A stretch of DNA of 28,743 nucleotides, from NCBI GenBank assembly GCA_937888775.1, contig CALAQT010000388.1, positions 1 through 28,743 on the forward strand, written 5' to 3'. The notes under the pieces are model-generated. The model had not been told where the DNA came from and made no database searches. It was given only the letters and a program-made list of their open reading frames with translations. This document shows, piece by piece, positions 15,950 through 24,880 of the stretch. The stretch is from an uncultured Actinomycetes bacterium (GTDB taxonomy: Bacteria > Actinomycetota > Thermoleophilia > Solirubrobacterales > Solirubrobacteraceae). The translations under genes were made by a program, and so were the position numbers. Numbering within the stretch: the first letter of the stretch is position 1; each line of letters opens with the position of its first letter.

Positions 15950-18004
15950 TCAGGATCGGCGGTCGTGGGAGCGGTGCGTTGGGTTGGCAACGCCGAGGTC
16001 GCCTAGTCCGGTCGGTCCCGCGATCGATGCGGTCGAAGCGGTGGTCGATGACCGCGTCCGTCGGCGCGGAGTTCCACGGAGGTAACGCCGGAGGTCGACC
16101 AGCCACGCGTGGAGGTGAGAGGGCCCGTCGCTCAGGATCGTTCGGCGGACGACGACAGGCCGGAAGCGATGTAGCGATCGCACGGCTTGCGCGAAGTGGC
16201 GGCCAGTCAGGCTCATGAGCAGCACCTGGGCTGCGCGTCGGCCCCTAATCTCCTGTACGCCGGCCCGGTTGAGCACCGGGAACGACCTGGATACCCAGGT
16301 GAACGCGTCGTGGTAGATGCCCATCGGACCCAGGAGATCACCGAACTGCCCTTGTGGCTCCCACGTGAGCAGGACCTCGCCTCGATATGCCGGGTGCCCC
16401 ACGAACCCGGGCAGCTCCGAGAGGACCGTGTACTTGGCCTCGAAGATGGTGTCGTTTCCACCGAGCGCCTTGGCGTATGCGGGTGGGGGATCGTAGACCG
16501 TGTTCGCCAGCGGTCCGTGTGGTTCACGCGGAGCCACTGTCAGGACGAGCGCGCCGGCGACGATGAGCACCACCGCGGTCGCCGAGGCAAGACGGCGAGC
16601 TGCGACCGTCGTTGCCGCGCGCGGATCGCTCGCGGGCTTCGTGAACGCGATCGTCAGCCTCCCGAGCGCCGCACCAGCGAGGACGACCGCGGCCAGGACG
16701 CCTCCCCAGGGAGCCCAGGTGAACGCGGGCACGGCCAGACCCACCCGCGCGGCGCCCTCGTAGATCAGCGCGACCGCCAGCACAAGGAACCCCGGCACAG
16801 CGACGACGATCCATGGCGGGAGCCGCGCGGGTCTGGCAGGTCGATGCTCGGGTCGGGCGTGATCTGCGCGCGCCGCGTCGCCGCGCGCCAGGAACGATCG
16901 TGTCACCTCGGCCACGGTCATGGCAAGCATGACGTTGACTGACGACCAGAGCAGAGATGAGAAGTAGTGCATCTCCAGAGCCTGGACGCTGCCGATGAAC
17001 TGCAAGTACACGAACGTCGCTAGTTGCAGGGCACCGGTGAGACCGACGAACAGCTGGGTCGTGCCGACGTTCCGCGACCGCCGGCGAGTGACTACCACGC
17101 AGAACGAGAGAACGATCGCCGGCGGGACGAGCAGATAGGGCGCGTAGGGAGCCCAGCTCCAGCTTGCCGAGCGATTGGCACGTAACTCGGCCCCCGTCGA
17201 CAGCGACCTCGCCGACCTCACCGTTGGCGTGATGAAGTTGAACTGGCCGAGGAGGAGCTTGGAGCAAATCGCCAGCAGGCCGGTGGCCACGAGGGCTGAC
17301 GCCACGAGCAGCGCCAGGTCACGCCAGAGATGAGCCCGCTCGCGCCGCAGCCGCACCCCTAAATAGACGACAACCAGGACCGCGACGAGCGGCACCGAAA
17401 CCCCATGGGACCAGACCGCCATCGTGAGCAGAACGCCACCGCCCACCAGCCAGCCCAACCGCCACCGTGTGCCTTCCCACGACAGTGCGAGCGCTGCGAG
17501 TCCCCCCGTGAGGTAGGAGACCGCCGCCGAGTCCGGATAGTCGGTTCCCCACGCGGTGAGTACGACAGGGCTGCTCATCACGACCGCAATTGAGACAAAC
17601 CCCGCCCCCCGGCCGTAGAGCTTCTTCAGCAGCACGTACAGAGGGACAATCGCGATCAGGACCAGCACGTAACGGAACACGAAGAAACCCGGTGGGGCCC
17701 CGAACAGGAGGTACGCGACCCGTGCGGGTACGAGAAACCCCACCCTGGCGGCCTCACGAAGCCGGGACGAGGGAGTGAACAGCTCCTGGTAGCGGGAGAA
17801 GATGTCCTGCGGGTCGATGATGAACGTCGTGTGCATGCTCGGGTCCGGCAGCTGGGCCGGCGCCATTCCCCTCAGCCGCAGGACCACATACAGAACCCCC
17901 GGCGAAGCGAGGACCGCCACGGCTTCGAGCACCGCAGCCATCCGGCTGGACAACGCTGCGCCCCAGGACTGAAGAGACGTCGTTGTGTCTTGCAGCGTGG
18001 CCAT
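15950..18004 (-). CDS. Polytopic membrane protein, GT-C-like, altered C-terminus
   Basis: A 684-residue integral membrane protein with about 12-13 hydrophobic segments between residues 20 and 500, then a soluble domain of ~130 residues (from VAPREPHGPLANTVYDPPP to HLHAWLVDLRRY) expected outside the membrane. The first large loop holds acidic residues (LPDPSMHTTFIIDPQD), the place where GT-C glycosyltransferases of the ArnT/PMT type carry their catalytic acids, so transfer of sugars from lipid-linked donors is plausible but unproven. The final ~45 residues are Arg/Ser/Thr-rich and unlike the rest, and run into the decayed decarboxylase region; the native end is probably lost. ATG 18004 is preferred over the adjacent GTG 18007. 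Divergent from the GT2 gene, with a 185-bp gap that may hold promoters for both. Confidence 0.8.
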   Translation of the reverse strand: MATLQDTTTSLQSWGAALSSRMAAVLEAVAVLASPGVLYVVLRLRGMAPAQLPDPSMHTTFIIDPQDIFSRYQELFTPSSRLREAARVGFLVPARVAYLLFGAPPGFFVFRYVLVLIAIVPLYVLLKKLYGRGAGFVSIAVVMSSPVVLTAWGTDYPDSAAVSYLTGGLAALALSWEGTRWRLGWLVGGGVLLTMAVWSHGVSVPLVAVLVVVYLGVRLRRERAHLWRDLALLVASALVATGLLAICSKLLLGQFNFITPTVRSARSLSTGAELRANRSASWSWAPYAPYLLVPPAIVLSFCVVVTRRRSRNVGTTQLFVGLTGALQLATFVYLQFIGSVQALEMHYFSSLLWSSVNVMLAMTVAEVTRSFLARGDAARADHARPEHRPARPARLPPWIVVAVPGFLVLAVALIYEGAARVGLAVPAFTWAPWGGVLAAVVLAGAALGRLTIAFTKPASDPRAATTVAARRLASATAVVLIVAGALVLTVAPREPHGPLANTVYDPPPAYAKALGGNDTIFEAKYTVLSELPGFVGHPAYRGEVLLTWEPQGQFGDLLGPMGIYHDAFTWVSRSFPVLNRAGVQEIRGRRAAQVLLMSLTGRHFAQAVRSLHRFRPVVVRRTILSDGPSHLHAWLVDLRRYLRGTPRRRTRSSTTASTASIAGPTGLGDLGVANPTHRSHDRRS

Positions 18005-18189
18005 CACGGCGCGAGCGTAACGTAGGCAGAACGAGCTGGCCGCAAGCTCGGAGCCGCTCTGGCGTTCAGAACCTACTTGATGCGCGCATTTCCAAGAGCG
18101 GCGTGGCTGCGTGGGAGACGCCGCTTGGACTCGGGATGCACCGCCTGGTCGTCCGTCTCCGGCACCCGGTGGCGGACTATCATCGCGCC

Positions 18190-18984
18190 GTGCTCAACGG
18201 CAAACAGGTCATAGTCGTGCTCCCGGCGTACAACGCGGAATCAACGCTCAAGCTCACCGTGGACGAGCTCGACCGTGCGATCGTCGATGACCTGGTCCTC
18301 GTTGACGATGGCAGCACTGATGCCACCATCGAAGCGGCCGAGGCGCTCGGGGTCAAAGCCATCGTTCACTTCACCAACCGGGGTTATGGGGCCAACCAGA
18401 AGACGTGCTATCGGGCCGCACTGGATCTTGGTGCGGAGATCGTTGTCATGGTGCATCCGGACTACCAGTACTCGCCTCTACTCGTCCCGGCGATGGCGGC
18501 GATGATCGCCTACGGTGAGTACGACCTGGTGCTTGGCTCCCGAATCCTCGCCCAGAACGCGGTTGCAAGGGGGATGCCGAAGTACAAGTACGTCGCCAAC
18601 CGGGCACTCACCGTCGTCGAGAACCTGCTGATGCACGAGAAGCTCTCCGAGTATCACACCGGGCTTCGCGCCTACAGCCGCGACCTGCTCGCCGCCCTCC
18701 CGCTCGATCGCAATTCCGACGACTTCGTCTTCGACAACCAGGTCATCGCTCAGGCATTCGCGGCCGGAGCCAGGATCGGTGAGCTCTCCTGCCCGACCAG
18801 ATACCACGCCCAAGCTTCGTCGATCGGTCCTGCACGAAGCATCCGCTACGGCGTGGGCGTGCTACGCACCGCCGCCCAGTACCGCCTGCAGAAGAACGGA
18901 CTCCGATCGTTCCCCTATCTCGCGGTCTCTTCGCTCAAGCAGGACGCGCGCCCGCCGGCCCCGGCCGCTATCGACGCATCGTGA
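18190..18984 (+). CDS. GT2 family glycosyltransferase
   Basis: A 264-residue cytoplasmic GT-A enzyme of the polyprenyl-phosphate mannosyl/glucosyltransferase kind. From GTG 18190 it reads VIVVLPAYNAESTL (nucleotide-binding first strand, residues 7-20), LVLVDDGSTDAT (35-46), and MVHPDYQYSP (87-96), the position of the metal-binding DxD-like motif in this subgroup. GLRAYSR and DDFVFDNQ lie where family members bind acceptor. No transmembrane tail is seen. GTG 18190 places the first strand at the usual distance from the start; ATG 18136 would add 18 residues, and neither has a strong ribosome-binding site. The stop codon overlaps the start of the methyltransferase by 4 bp (GTGA), so the two are translationally coupled. 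Confidence 0.88.
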   Translation: MLNGKQVIVVLPAYNAESTLKLTVDELDRAIVDDLVLVDDGSTDATIEAAEALGVKAIVHFTNRGYGANQKTCYRAALDLGAEIVVMVHPDYQYSPLLVPAMAAMIAYGEYDLVLGSRILAQNAVARGMPKYKYVANRALTVVENLLMHEKLSEYHTGLRAYSRDLLAALPLDRNSDDFVFDNQVIAQAFAAGARIGELSCPTRYHAQASSIGPARSIRYGVGVLRTAAQYRLQKNGLRSFPYLAVSSLKQDARPPAPAAIDAS

Positions 18985-19889
18985 ACGCGGAGGTGGAGCC
19001 GCGTTGCGCGTGGTGCGGCGCTCCCGCGCGGCCCTCGGGCGTCCGGCTTGTGGTGTGTGACGCCTGCCACGCCGCAACGACGTATCCGCCGCCGGACGAC
19101 GCCGAGCTCCGGTCGGCGTACGCGGGCTTCTACCGCCCCCCATCGGGGCGCTTCTCCGGCGGGGGCGACCGCGTGCTGCGCCGTACACGGGGGCTGCTCG
19201 CCGGACGGCTCGATCGACTGGCGCCGCCAGGACCGATCCTCGACGTTGGCTGCGGCGAGGGCGCGCTACTCGACGCGCTGGAGTCGACGGGGCGGGTCGC
19301 GGTCGGCCTCGAGCAAGGCGACCAGGCGGCGCATGCCCGGTTGGATGTGCGGGAGGTGGAGATTGTCGACTTCGACGAGCGGCCGGGAGAGTGGGCGGCG
19401 GTTGTCTTCTGGCATTCGCTCGAGCATCTGCGCGACCCGCGCGCCGCGCTGCGCCGTGCCAGCGCCCTGTTGGCTACCTCGGGGCTGCTGGTGATCGCGG
19501 TTCCGAATCGCTCCAGTTGGCAGGCCAGGTGGTTTGGAGACCGCTGGCTCGCGCTTGACCTCCCGCGCCACCTCGTGCACCTGCCGGCCGAGGCGCTGGT
19601 GGAGGGTGTGCGAGAGAGCGGCTTGAAGATCGACCGCGTCAGTTACTGGCGTGGGGGCCAGGTGATGTTCGGTTGGCTTGACGGGCTCGTCTCGATGCTG
19701 CCGAGCCGGCCCAGTCTGTACGACGCAATTCGGCAAACCGAAGCGCGAGCAACAGCAATGAGCCGCTCGCGCAGGGGGATGACGGTCGCGGCTGGGGCAG
19801 CGCTCGCGCCCGTCGCAAGCGTCCTGGCCGCGGGCGAAATCGCCGCCCAAGCCGGCGGGACCGTTTATGTCGAAGCGCGACGCCCGTGA
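18981..19889 (+). CDS. Class I SAM methyltransferase with N-terminal zinc ribbon
   Basis: The 302-residue protein begins with two CxxC pairs (CAWC, Cys9/12; CDAC, Cys26/29), probably a zinc knuckle as in sugar C-/O-methyltransferases of surface polysaccharide clusters. ILDVGCGEGALLDAL (86-100) is SAM motif I, GLEQGD gives the acidic residue of strand beta 2, and FWHSLEHLRDPRAAL is the post-motif typical of Methyltransf_11/12 proteins. The C-terminal stretch TVAAGAALAPVASVLAAGEI is hydrophobic and may touch the membrane. Start GTG 18981 overlaps the GT2 stop. Its stop is only 2 bp from the stop of the GH2 gene on the other strand, leaving no room for a terminator between them. Target molecule unknown; pathway assignment is inferred from the neighbours. 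Confidence 0.85.
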   Translation: MNAEVEPRCAWCGAPARPSGVRLVVCDACHAATTYPPPDDAELRSAYAGFYRPPSGRFSGGGDRVLRRTRGLLAGRLDRLAPPGPILDVGCGEGALLDALESTGRVAVGLEQGDQAAHARLDVREVEIVDFDERPGEWAAVVFWHSLEHLRDPRAALRRASALLATSGLLVIAVPNRSSWQARWFGDRWLALDLPRHLVHLPAEALVEGVRESGLKIDRVSYWRGGQVMFGWLDGLVSMLPSRPSLYDAIRQTEARATAMSRSRRGMTVAAGAALAPVASVLAAGEIAAQAGGTVYVEARRP

Positions 19890-19891
19890 CT

Positions 19892-21784
19892 CTATGGCGG
19901 CGCGATCTGCACCGTCGCCTTGTAGATCGAGGCGACGACCCCGAACGCCGGCTTGAGGTTCCCGTACAGATCGACGAGGCCCTTCTGGTCGAACGGCGGG
20001 TCCGGCCATGGATTGCCGCCCGAATAGCTGAGGGAGGTGGCGTCGTCCTGAAGCATGAAGTACATCGCGCCCGACAGCCATGGCTTGGACGCGAACACGC
20101 CGAGGTGATAAGCGGTCGCGGCGGATTGGAACTGATACGTGCCGCGCTCCTCGACCGGCCCGTTGCGGTTGGCGTCGAACCCGAACTCGCTCACAAACAA
20201 GCCCTTTGTGGGGTAGCAGGCCCGGAAGCCGTCCAGGAACGGGCTGAGGGCGTCCTCGTCGTCCGTCGCGCCCCCGCCGGCGTCGAACCACCCGAAATAT
20301 TCGTTGACGCCGATCACGTCGAGCGGCGCGTACGCCCGCTGGCAAGGTACCCCCGGCCAGTCGCTGACCGACATCCCGACCGGGCGGGTGGGGTCCAGAC
20401 GGTGAGCGAGCGACGCTGCGCCGGCGATGTACGAGGTCTCCGCGGCGGTGGCCGGAGTCGGCAGCTCGTTGCCGATGCTCCACAGCATCACCGACGGATG
20501 GTTCTGGTTGGCCAGGATGTTGTCCTCGAGCAACGCGTGTGCGCGCGCAACCCACGCGGGCTGGCCCAGGTACTGCTTGCCCACATACTGGTTGACCGGA
20601 ATCTCCGTCCAGATCAGGATCCCGTCCCGGTCGGCCATCTCCGCAAGCTCGGGGCTCGGCGGGTCTGTGCGGATCACGGTCGCGCCGAGCGCTCTGACCC
20701 AGCCGATCAGCTGAGCGATTTGAGCGGGGGCGAGCGCCCCCCCGGTCGCGATGTTCTGTTCGTGAACCTCGACGCCGCGGAGATTCAAGAGCCGGCCGTT
20801 GAGCGCGAGGCGGCCCTCAGGCGTCACGGTGATGCTTCGGATCCCGCTGTACGTGACGTACCCGCCGAGGCGCCGGCCGTGCTCGTCGGAGAGCGACAGG
20901 GTTGCGTGATACAGCACTGGGTGATCGATCGACCAGAGGCGCGGGTGAGCGATCCGAACAGCCGCTCGCGCCGTCCAGGTTGCGTGTGGTGCGATCGTGG
21001 CCGAGCCGAAATCGAGTGGTGCACTTCCGTAGTGGCCGCGTAGCCGCACCGTCTGCGGCACGCCGGTCACGTTACGGACGAGCACCTGCTCGGAGACCGT
21101 CGCCGCGCACACCGGGCATGGCAGCAGCGGCCGGACCTGCACCTGCGACAGGTCGGCGACCTGCGCCGTGCGCAGGTACACCTCCCGGAGAATCCCGCCG
21201 AAGTCCCACCAGCCGACGCCCGGTCCCGGCGGAAAGTCGGATGGCGAGCGTCGGTCGTCGACGCGCACGATCAGACGATTGACGCCGCTGCGCACTCCGT
21301 TCAGTTCGAGTTCGAACGGCAGATTCTCCCCGACGTGGCTGCCGATGAGACGGCCGTTGAGCCAAACCGTGGCGCGGTAGTTGACCGCCTCAAAGCGGAT
21401 GATCCAGCGGCGCTCGCTCGCCGGCACGTACCGCGCGAACGCTCCGCTCGGCAGCGTGAAATCCTTGCGGTACCAGCCAACGTAGCCCTGTGCGCTGGTG
21501 GTCGAAAAGTCGCCCGCGTTGTAAGCGTTCGGAATCGTCACGGGCGACCATCCGTCGGTCGCGGCGAGGTTGCGCCACCACCCCTCGGTGACGCCCACGT
21601 CGCCGAGGTCGGCTCGGTACAGCCAAGTGCCGCCGAGCAGGTAGCGACCCGTCTGGCCATCCCGGTAGAGCGCACCTGCCGTCGGAGGCTGAGGAGCGTA
21701 TGCGAGCCCCTGCGCCTCTGCGATTCCAGTGGCAGCCAGCGCGACGGCCAGAGAGAGGACGAGCCGACACCCGAGCGCCCGCAT
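19892..21784 (-). CDS. Secreted GH2 glycoside hydrolase
   Basis: From ATG 21784 the 630-residue product has a signal peptide (MRALGCRLVLSLAVALAATG, likely cleaved near IAEA-QG). The GH2 layout follows: sugar-binding jelly roll at ~45-205 (RFEAVNYRATVWLNGRLIG, GVGWWDFGGILREV), Ig-like domain at ~210-320, and TIM barrel from ~325 with LNLRGVEVHEQ, LWSIGNELP (acid/base Glu440) and LFVSEFGFDANR (nucleophile Glu533). Beta-galactosidase, beta-glucuronidase and beta-mannosidase activities all occur in the family; specificity cannot be read. The open frame extends upstream to 22426, but that part is antisense of mobile-element DNA, and the signal peptide fixes the start. Convergent with the methyltransferase. 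Confidence 0.88.
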   Translation of the reverse strand: MRALGCRLVLSLAVALAATGIAEAQGLAYAPQPPTAGALYRDGQTGRYLLGGTWLYRADLGDVGVTEGWWRNLAATDGWSPVTIPNAYNAGDFSTTSAQGYVGWYRKDFTLPSGAFARYVPASERRWIIRFEAVNYRATVWLNGRLIGSHVGENLPFELELNGVRSGVNRLIVRVDDRRSPSDFPPGPGVGWWDFGGILREVYLRTAQVADLSQVQVRPLLPCPVCAATVSEQVLVRNVTGVPQTVRLRGHYGSAPLDFGSATIAPHATWTARAAVRIAHPRLWSIDHPVLYHATLSLSDEHGRRLGGYVTYSGIRSITVTPEGRLALNGRLLNLRGVEVHEQNIATGGALAPAQIAQLIGWVRALGATVIRTDPPSPELAEMADRDGILIWTEIPVNQYVGKQYLGQPAWVARAHALLEDNILANQNHPSVMLWSIGNELPTPATAAETSYIAGAASLAHRLDPTRPVGMSVSDWPGVPCQRAYAPLDVIGVNEYFGWFDAGGGATDDEDALSPFLDGFRACYPTKGLFVSEFGFDANRNGPVEERGTYQFQSAATAYHLGVFASKPWLSGAMYFMLQDDATSLSYSGGNPWPDPPFDQKGLVDLYGNLKPAFGVVASIYKATVQIAPP

Positions 21785-22218
21785 CAACCGAACCTTGACC
21801 TGCCGGGCCCGAGGTGCCCGTGAATGTCCCCGGCGGCCGCCTCCTCGGATGTCTCGCCGGGCCTTCACGTAGATTGAGGTTGGCTGTTTTCCTGCAAATG
21901 TCCCGAAGCCCTCACCGGACTCAAATCGGCCTCCGTCGTGGCCGCAATGGCAACGCAAGGCTAACCGCCCTTGCTTCGGGGTTAACCCGAGTCGGATGAA
22001 GTTGGTTCGGTCATTGGCCTCTTGGTGGGCGACCCTTCCGACACGCCGGTGTTCGCGACGCTGATCGGTGCGCGCAGCCGACAGATCCTTGCGCTTGACA
22101 AATCGGTCACGCGGTGCCTTACCACGGAATTCGGCGGATCCGCGTGTGCGGTTCCGATAGGCGACGCGTCGCAACCTCGAAGGCAGGCACCGAGGTCGCG
22201 CGGGCTCGAGCTGTCCAG
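21785..22218. other. Upstream region of GH2 gene, no gene recognised
   Basis: About 430 bp between the GH2 start and the IS21-type repeats. The frames carry no motif I recognise. It should hold the GH2 promoter, but I cannot point to convincing -35/-10 boxes. Confidence 0.4.
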
Positions 22219-22296
22219 GCCAGTCGAGAATTGACCCCGTCGCGCCGGTTGAGAATTGACCCCGCTGGGGTTCGCGCCCGTTGAAAGGTGGACCAC
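22219..22296. mobile_element. IS21-type terminal repeat array
   Basis: Three ~20-bp related direct repeats: GCCAGTCGAGAATTGACCCC (22219-22238), GCCGGTTGAGAATTGACCCC (22244-22263) and the more diverged GCCCGTTGAAAGGTGGACCAC-like copy (22276-22296). Read on the minus strand they are GGGGTCAATTCTCAACCGGC units, the multiple transposase-binding repeats typical of IS21-family ends. No istA or istB coding sequence is present, so only an end survives. Confidence 0.6.
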
Positions 22297-22309
22297 GTGG
22301 TGTCTGGAC

Positions 22310-22325
22310 AGCGCCGGCCGGCGCT
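22310..22325. repeat. Perfect 16-bp palindrome
   Basis: AGCGCCGGCCGGCGCT is its own reverse complement. It lies 28 bp before the proposed 5' end of the group II intron. Some bacterial group II introns insert just after terminator-type hairpins, so it may be part of the target. Confidence 0.6.
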
Positions 22326-22353
22326 TTGCGCAGCGAGCCGTAGGCGAGCGGAG

Positions 22354-23938
22354 GTGTGCCTGGCACGGACGTTGAGATCGGAGGTGTGAATCCTGTCCTG
22401 GAGCCCTGACAGGGGGAATCCAACATTGAAGAGGCAAGGGCGCGGCCCGGAGTTCACCGGGCGGTCCCAGTGCGCCTGTTGGCGCTGCGGGGCTTCCGTG
22501 AGGGCGGGTCTGAAGGAGGCCATAGATGCGTCGTGGTGGCGAACGAAAGTGAAGCGCCGTAAGGCGTTCCTCGGATGGGCGAGCCGGCCTCCGGCGGTGA
22601 TGCCCGATTCCTGTCGCTGGGTTCGAGGGCGTATTGGCGACGCGATCACGGCGAAATCTCAGCGTTTCACCCAGGGAGATCTGCTGGGTTCCGAGGTATC
22701 GGTAGGCCGAAGGACGAAAGGACAACGGCTGATGGCCCAGCAGAAGTCGGAGGATCGCGTACTACCGGAAGGCGGGTGTAATGCCCGCTGAGCGCGCCGG
22801 GTCGAGTCCCGGTGGGCAAGGGAAGGCGATCCCGGTCGAAGAAACGGCGGTGCAGCTCAGCTTGGCGATCGCGACAGCAGAAAACCCGCAAGGGGCTACC
22901 CGCAGGAAGACCCGGGGCCGGCTTGGAGCCATCCGGGCGGGAGCGCCGAAGGCGATCGGCAATGCCGGGAGTGCAGTGCCTGCGACGATGGAGGAGGTTG
23001 CCGAGCGATTGACGGACGCGTTGTTGAAGGTGGCGTCGAACAAGGGCGCTCCCGGTCCGGACGGGCAGACGATCGAGGCGCTGCTTGAGCAGTGGCCGGT
23101 CGTGGCGCCCAGGCTGCAGGCCGACCTGCTGAGCGGCGTGTATCAGCCGGGCGTGATCCGCCGGGCGTACATTCCCAAGGCAGGGGGCGGGCAGCGCGGA
23201 CTCGGGATTCCCGACGTGATCGACCGGGTGGTCCAAGAGGCTGTGCGGCAGGTGCTCGAACCGCTGTGGGAGCCGACGTTTCACCCCTCAAGTCACGGGT
23301 TTCGACCCGGCCGAAGTTGCCATACGGCGATCACCGAGGCCAAGGGGCATCTCGAGGACGGCTGCGAGTGGTGCGTGGATCTTGATCTGGAGAAGTTCTT
23401 CGATCTCGTCTGCCACCAGCGGCTGGCCGCCAAGCTCGCTGAGCAAGTTAGCGACCGGCGGCTGCTCGTGCTGATCGGACGGATGCTCAAGGCCAAGGTG
23501 GTGCTGCCGGACGGGGTTGTGATCAACACCGAGCAGGGCGTTCCGCAAGGCTCGCCGCTGTCGCCGTTGCTGTCCAACATCGTGCTGGACGAGCTTGACC
23601 AAGAGCTCGACCGGCGTGGCCACAGGTTCGTTCGCTATGCCGATGATGGAAACGTCTACGTGCGTAGCGAGCGGGCGGGGCGACGGGTGATGGCCAGCCT
23701 GACCGAGTTCATCGAGGGCCGTCTGCGCCTGAAGGTGAACGACGCCAAGTCCGCCGTTGCCCGCCCCGATGAACGCCACTTTCTCGGCTTCCGGCTGCGG
23801 TTAGACCCGCACACCGGCGCCGTGGAGGTGCTCCTGTCCGAGCGCACCAAGCGCAACGCGATGGAGCGGGTCCGCCAGCTCACGCCGCGCAACTGGGGAA
23901 GCAGCCTTGATGCCTGCATCGCCCAGATCAACGCCAAC
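22354..23938 (+). mobile_element. Group II intron, 3'-truncated
   Basis: A group II intron carrying its reverse transcriptase gene. GTGTGCC at 22354-22360 fits the GUGYG 5' consensus and is followed by a hairpin (GTGCCTGGCAC) and GGTGTGAATCC, the layout seen at the start of bacterial RT-encoding introns. Domain I to IV RNA would fill 22354-22780. A later GTGTG at 22384 is the alternative start. The reverse transcriptase is cut at about codon 385, and no domain V or VI or 3' splice site is visible downstream, so the intron cannot splice or move by itself. Confidence 0.7.
22781..23938 (+). pseudogene. Group II intron reverse transcriptase, lacking maturase end
   Basis: From ATG 22781: NKGAPGPDGQTIEALL (88-102) is RT0/1, YIPKAGGGQRGLGIP (130-144) RT2, CVDLDLEKFFD (198-208) RT3 with a catalytic Asp, QGVPQGSPLSPLLSN (252-266) RT4, and FVRYADDGNV (283-292) RT5 with the YADD metal-binding pair Asp288/289. 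RT6 and RT7 (HFLGFRLR) follow. After SLDACIAQINA (about residue 385) the usual LRGW maturase continuation is replaced by unrelated sequence; the frame runs on to 24451 with random-looking residues. The thumb/maturase domain and any endonuclease domain are therefore gone. An internal ATG at 22988 is a possible alternative start. Confidence 0.9.
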
Positions 23939-24347
23939 GGATACATACCGGGAGGAGGACCAGCTGTCACCTCCTGCCCAACCAGCGACAACGAAGACCC
24001 GACAACCGGCATATCAGTCGCGCACGTGAGTCCGGCGAGCAAGGCGGCGGGCGCGCGCTGGTCTGCCTTCCGTCTGTTGCCTGCGATTCTGGAGAGCATG
24101 TACCACCCGTCTGGTGCCCGCGCGGCGAGGTCGAGGACCTCGCGTTCGGCGGCTGCGCCGCGAGCACGCAAGCTGCCGCGTCGCACGGGCAGCGATGTGG
24201 TCGACTGCGAGCACGTGATCGCAACCTTGCACGCGTCCCGCTCGTCGCCGAGCGTCGCATGCCGGTGGGCCAAAGCGAGCGTCGCCCCGTCGACCAACGT
24301 GCCCGCCGCCGCGGCACCGGCGGTGCTCAGGTGCCGGCCGCTGGAGT
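23939..24347. other. Unassigned DNA between intron break and hydrolase remnant
   Basis: About 410 bp. Both strands are open in several frames. One minus-strand frame (about 23950-24310, includes DLAARAPDGWYMLSRIAGN) reads somewhat like protein, but I recognise no family and see no start site. Possibly a scrap of the locus the intron originally entered. Confidence 0.35.
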
Positions 24348-24880
24348 TCATGCCGGGCAAGAGCCCGGCGGGTACCGGGTCAATCGCACTTCCCCGCGCA
24401 GCCATTGGGCGACCTGGTCGAGCACCGATTGGCCGACTGCGAATGTGCTGACCGGGTCCGCAATGAGCGATACGACGAGCCCGGAGTCACCGGCGCCGAT
24501 GATCCCGGTTTGCCGAACGCCGTATTGATCCTCGGGCTCGGGGCCCCAGCCTCCCTTGAAAGCGACCTGTCGGAACCCGGCTGATCCAAGGCCGAAACTC
24601 TCTGAGGGCTCGATGTTGCGCATCAGCCCGAGTTCGAAATCTGTGTCGGGTAGCGGGAGGATGCAGCCCAGCGCCAGCGCTCGGAAGAACCTCACTTCCG
24701 CGGTTGGGGTCCACGGCGTCTGTCCGAAGGTCGTGGCGTAGCCGGGCGGGGGCGGCGCGGTTGTGACCTCCGTCTGATCGTCGCCGACTCTCCGCAGAAG
24801 GCTGGTGGCGTATGCGCTGGCACCGAGCAACCGTAGGCGTTCACGGGGTGTCGCCGTGATGGCCGGGGTTCCTGCGTGAG
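24348..24880 (-). pseudogene. Serine hydrolase (class A beta-lactamase-like), C-terminal fragment
   Basis: About 170 codons resemble the end of actinobacterial serine hydrolases with a penicillin-binding/beta-lactamase fold: EVRFFRALALGC, then MRNIEPSESFGLGSAGF, VAFKGGWGPEPEDQYGVRQ (the K-x-G-type motif region), GLVVSLIADP and LDQVAQWLRGE. The N-terminal half with the S-x-x-K nucleophile motif is missing because IS66 transposase sequence starts at the upstream side (24881). The open frame extends further to 25652, but that part is antisense of the transposase. No active enzyme can result. Confidence 0.65.

Noticed and set aside
21785..22426. N-terminal extension of the GH2 protein
   Set aside because: The signal peptide begins at ATG 21784; the extension translates IS21 repeats and intron-proximal DNA in antisense.
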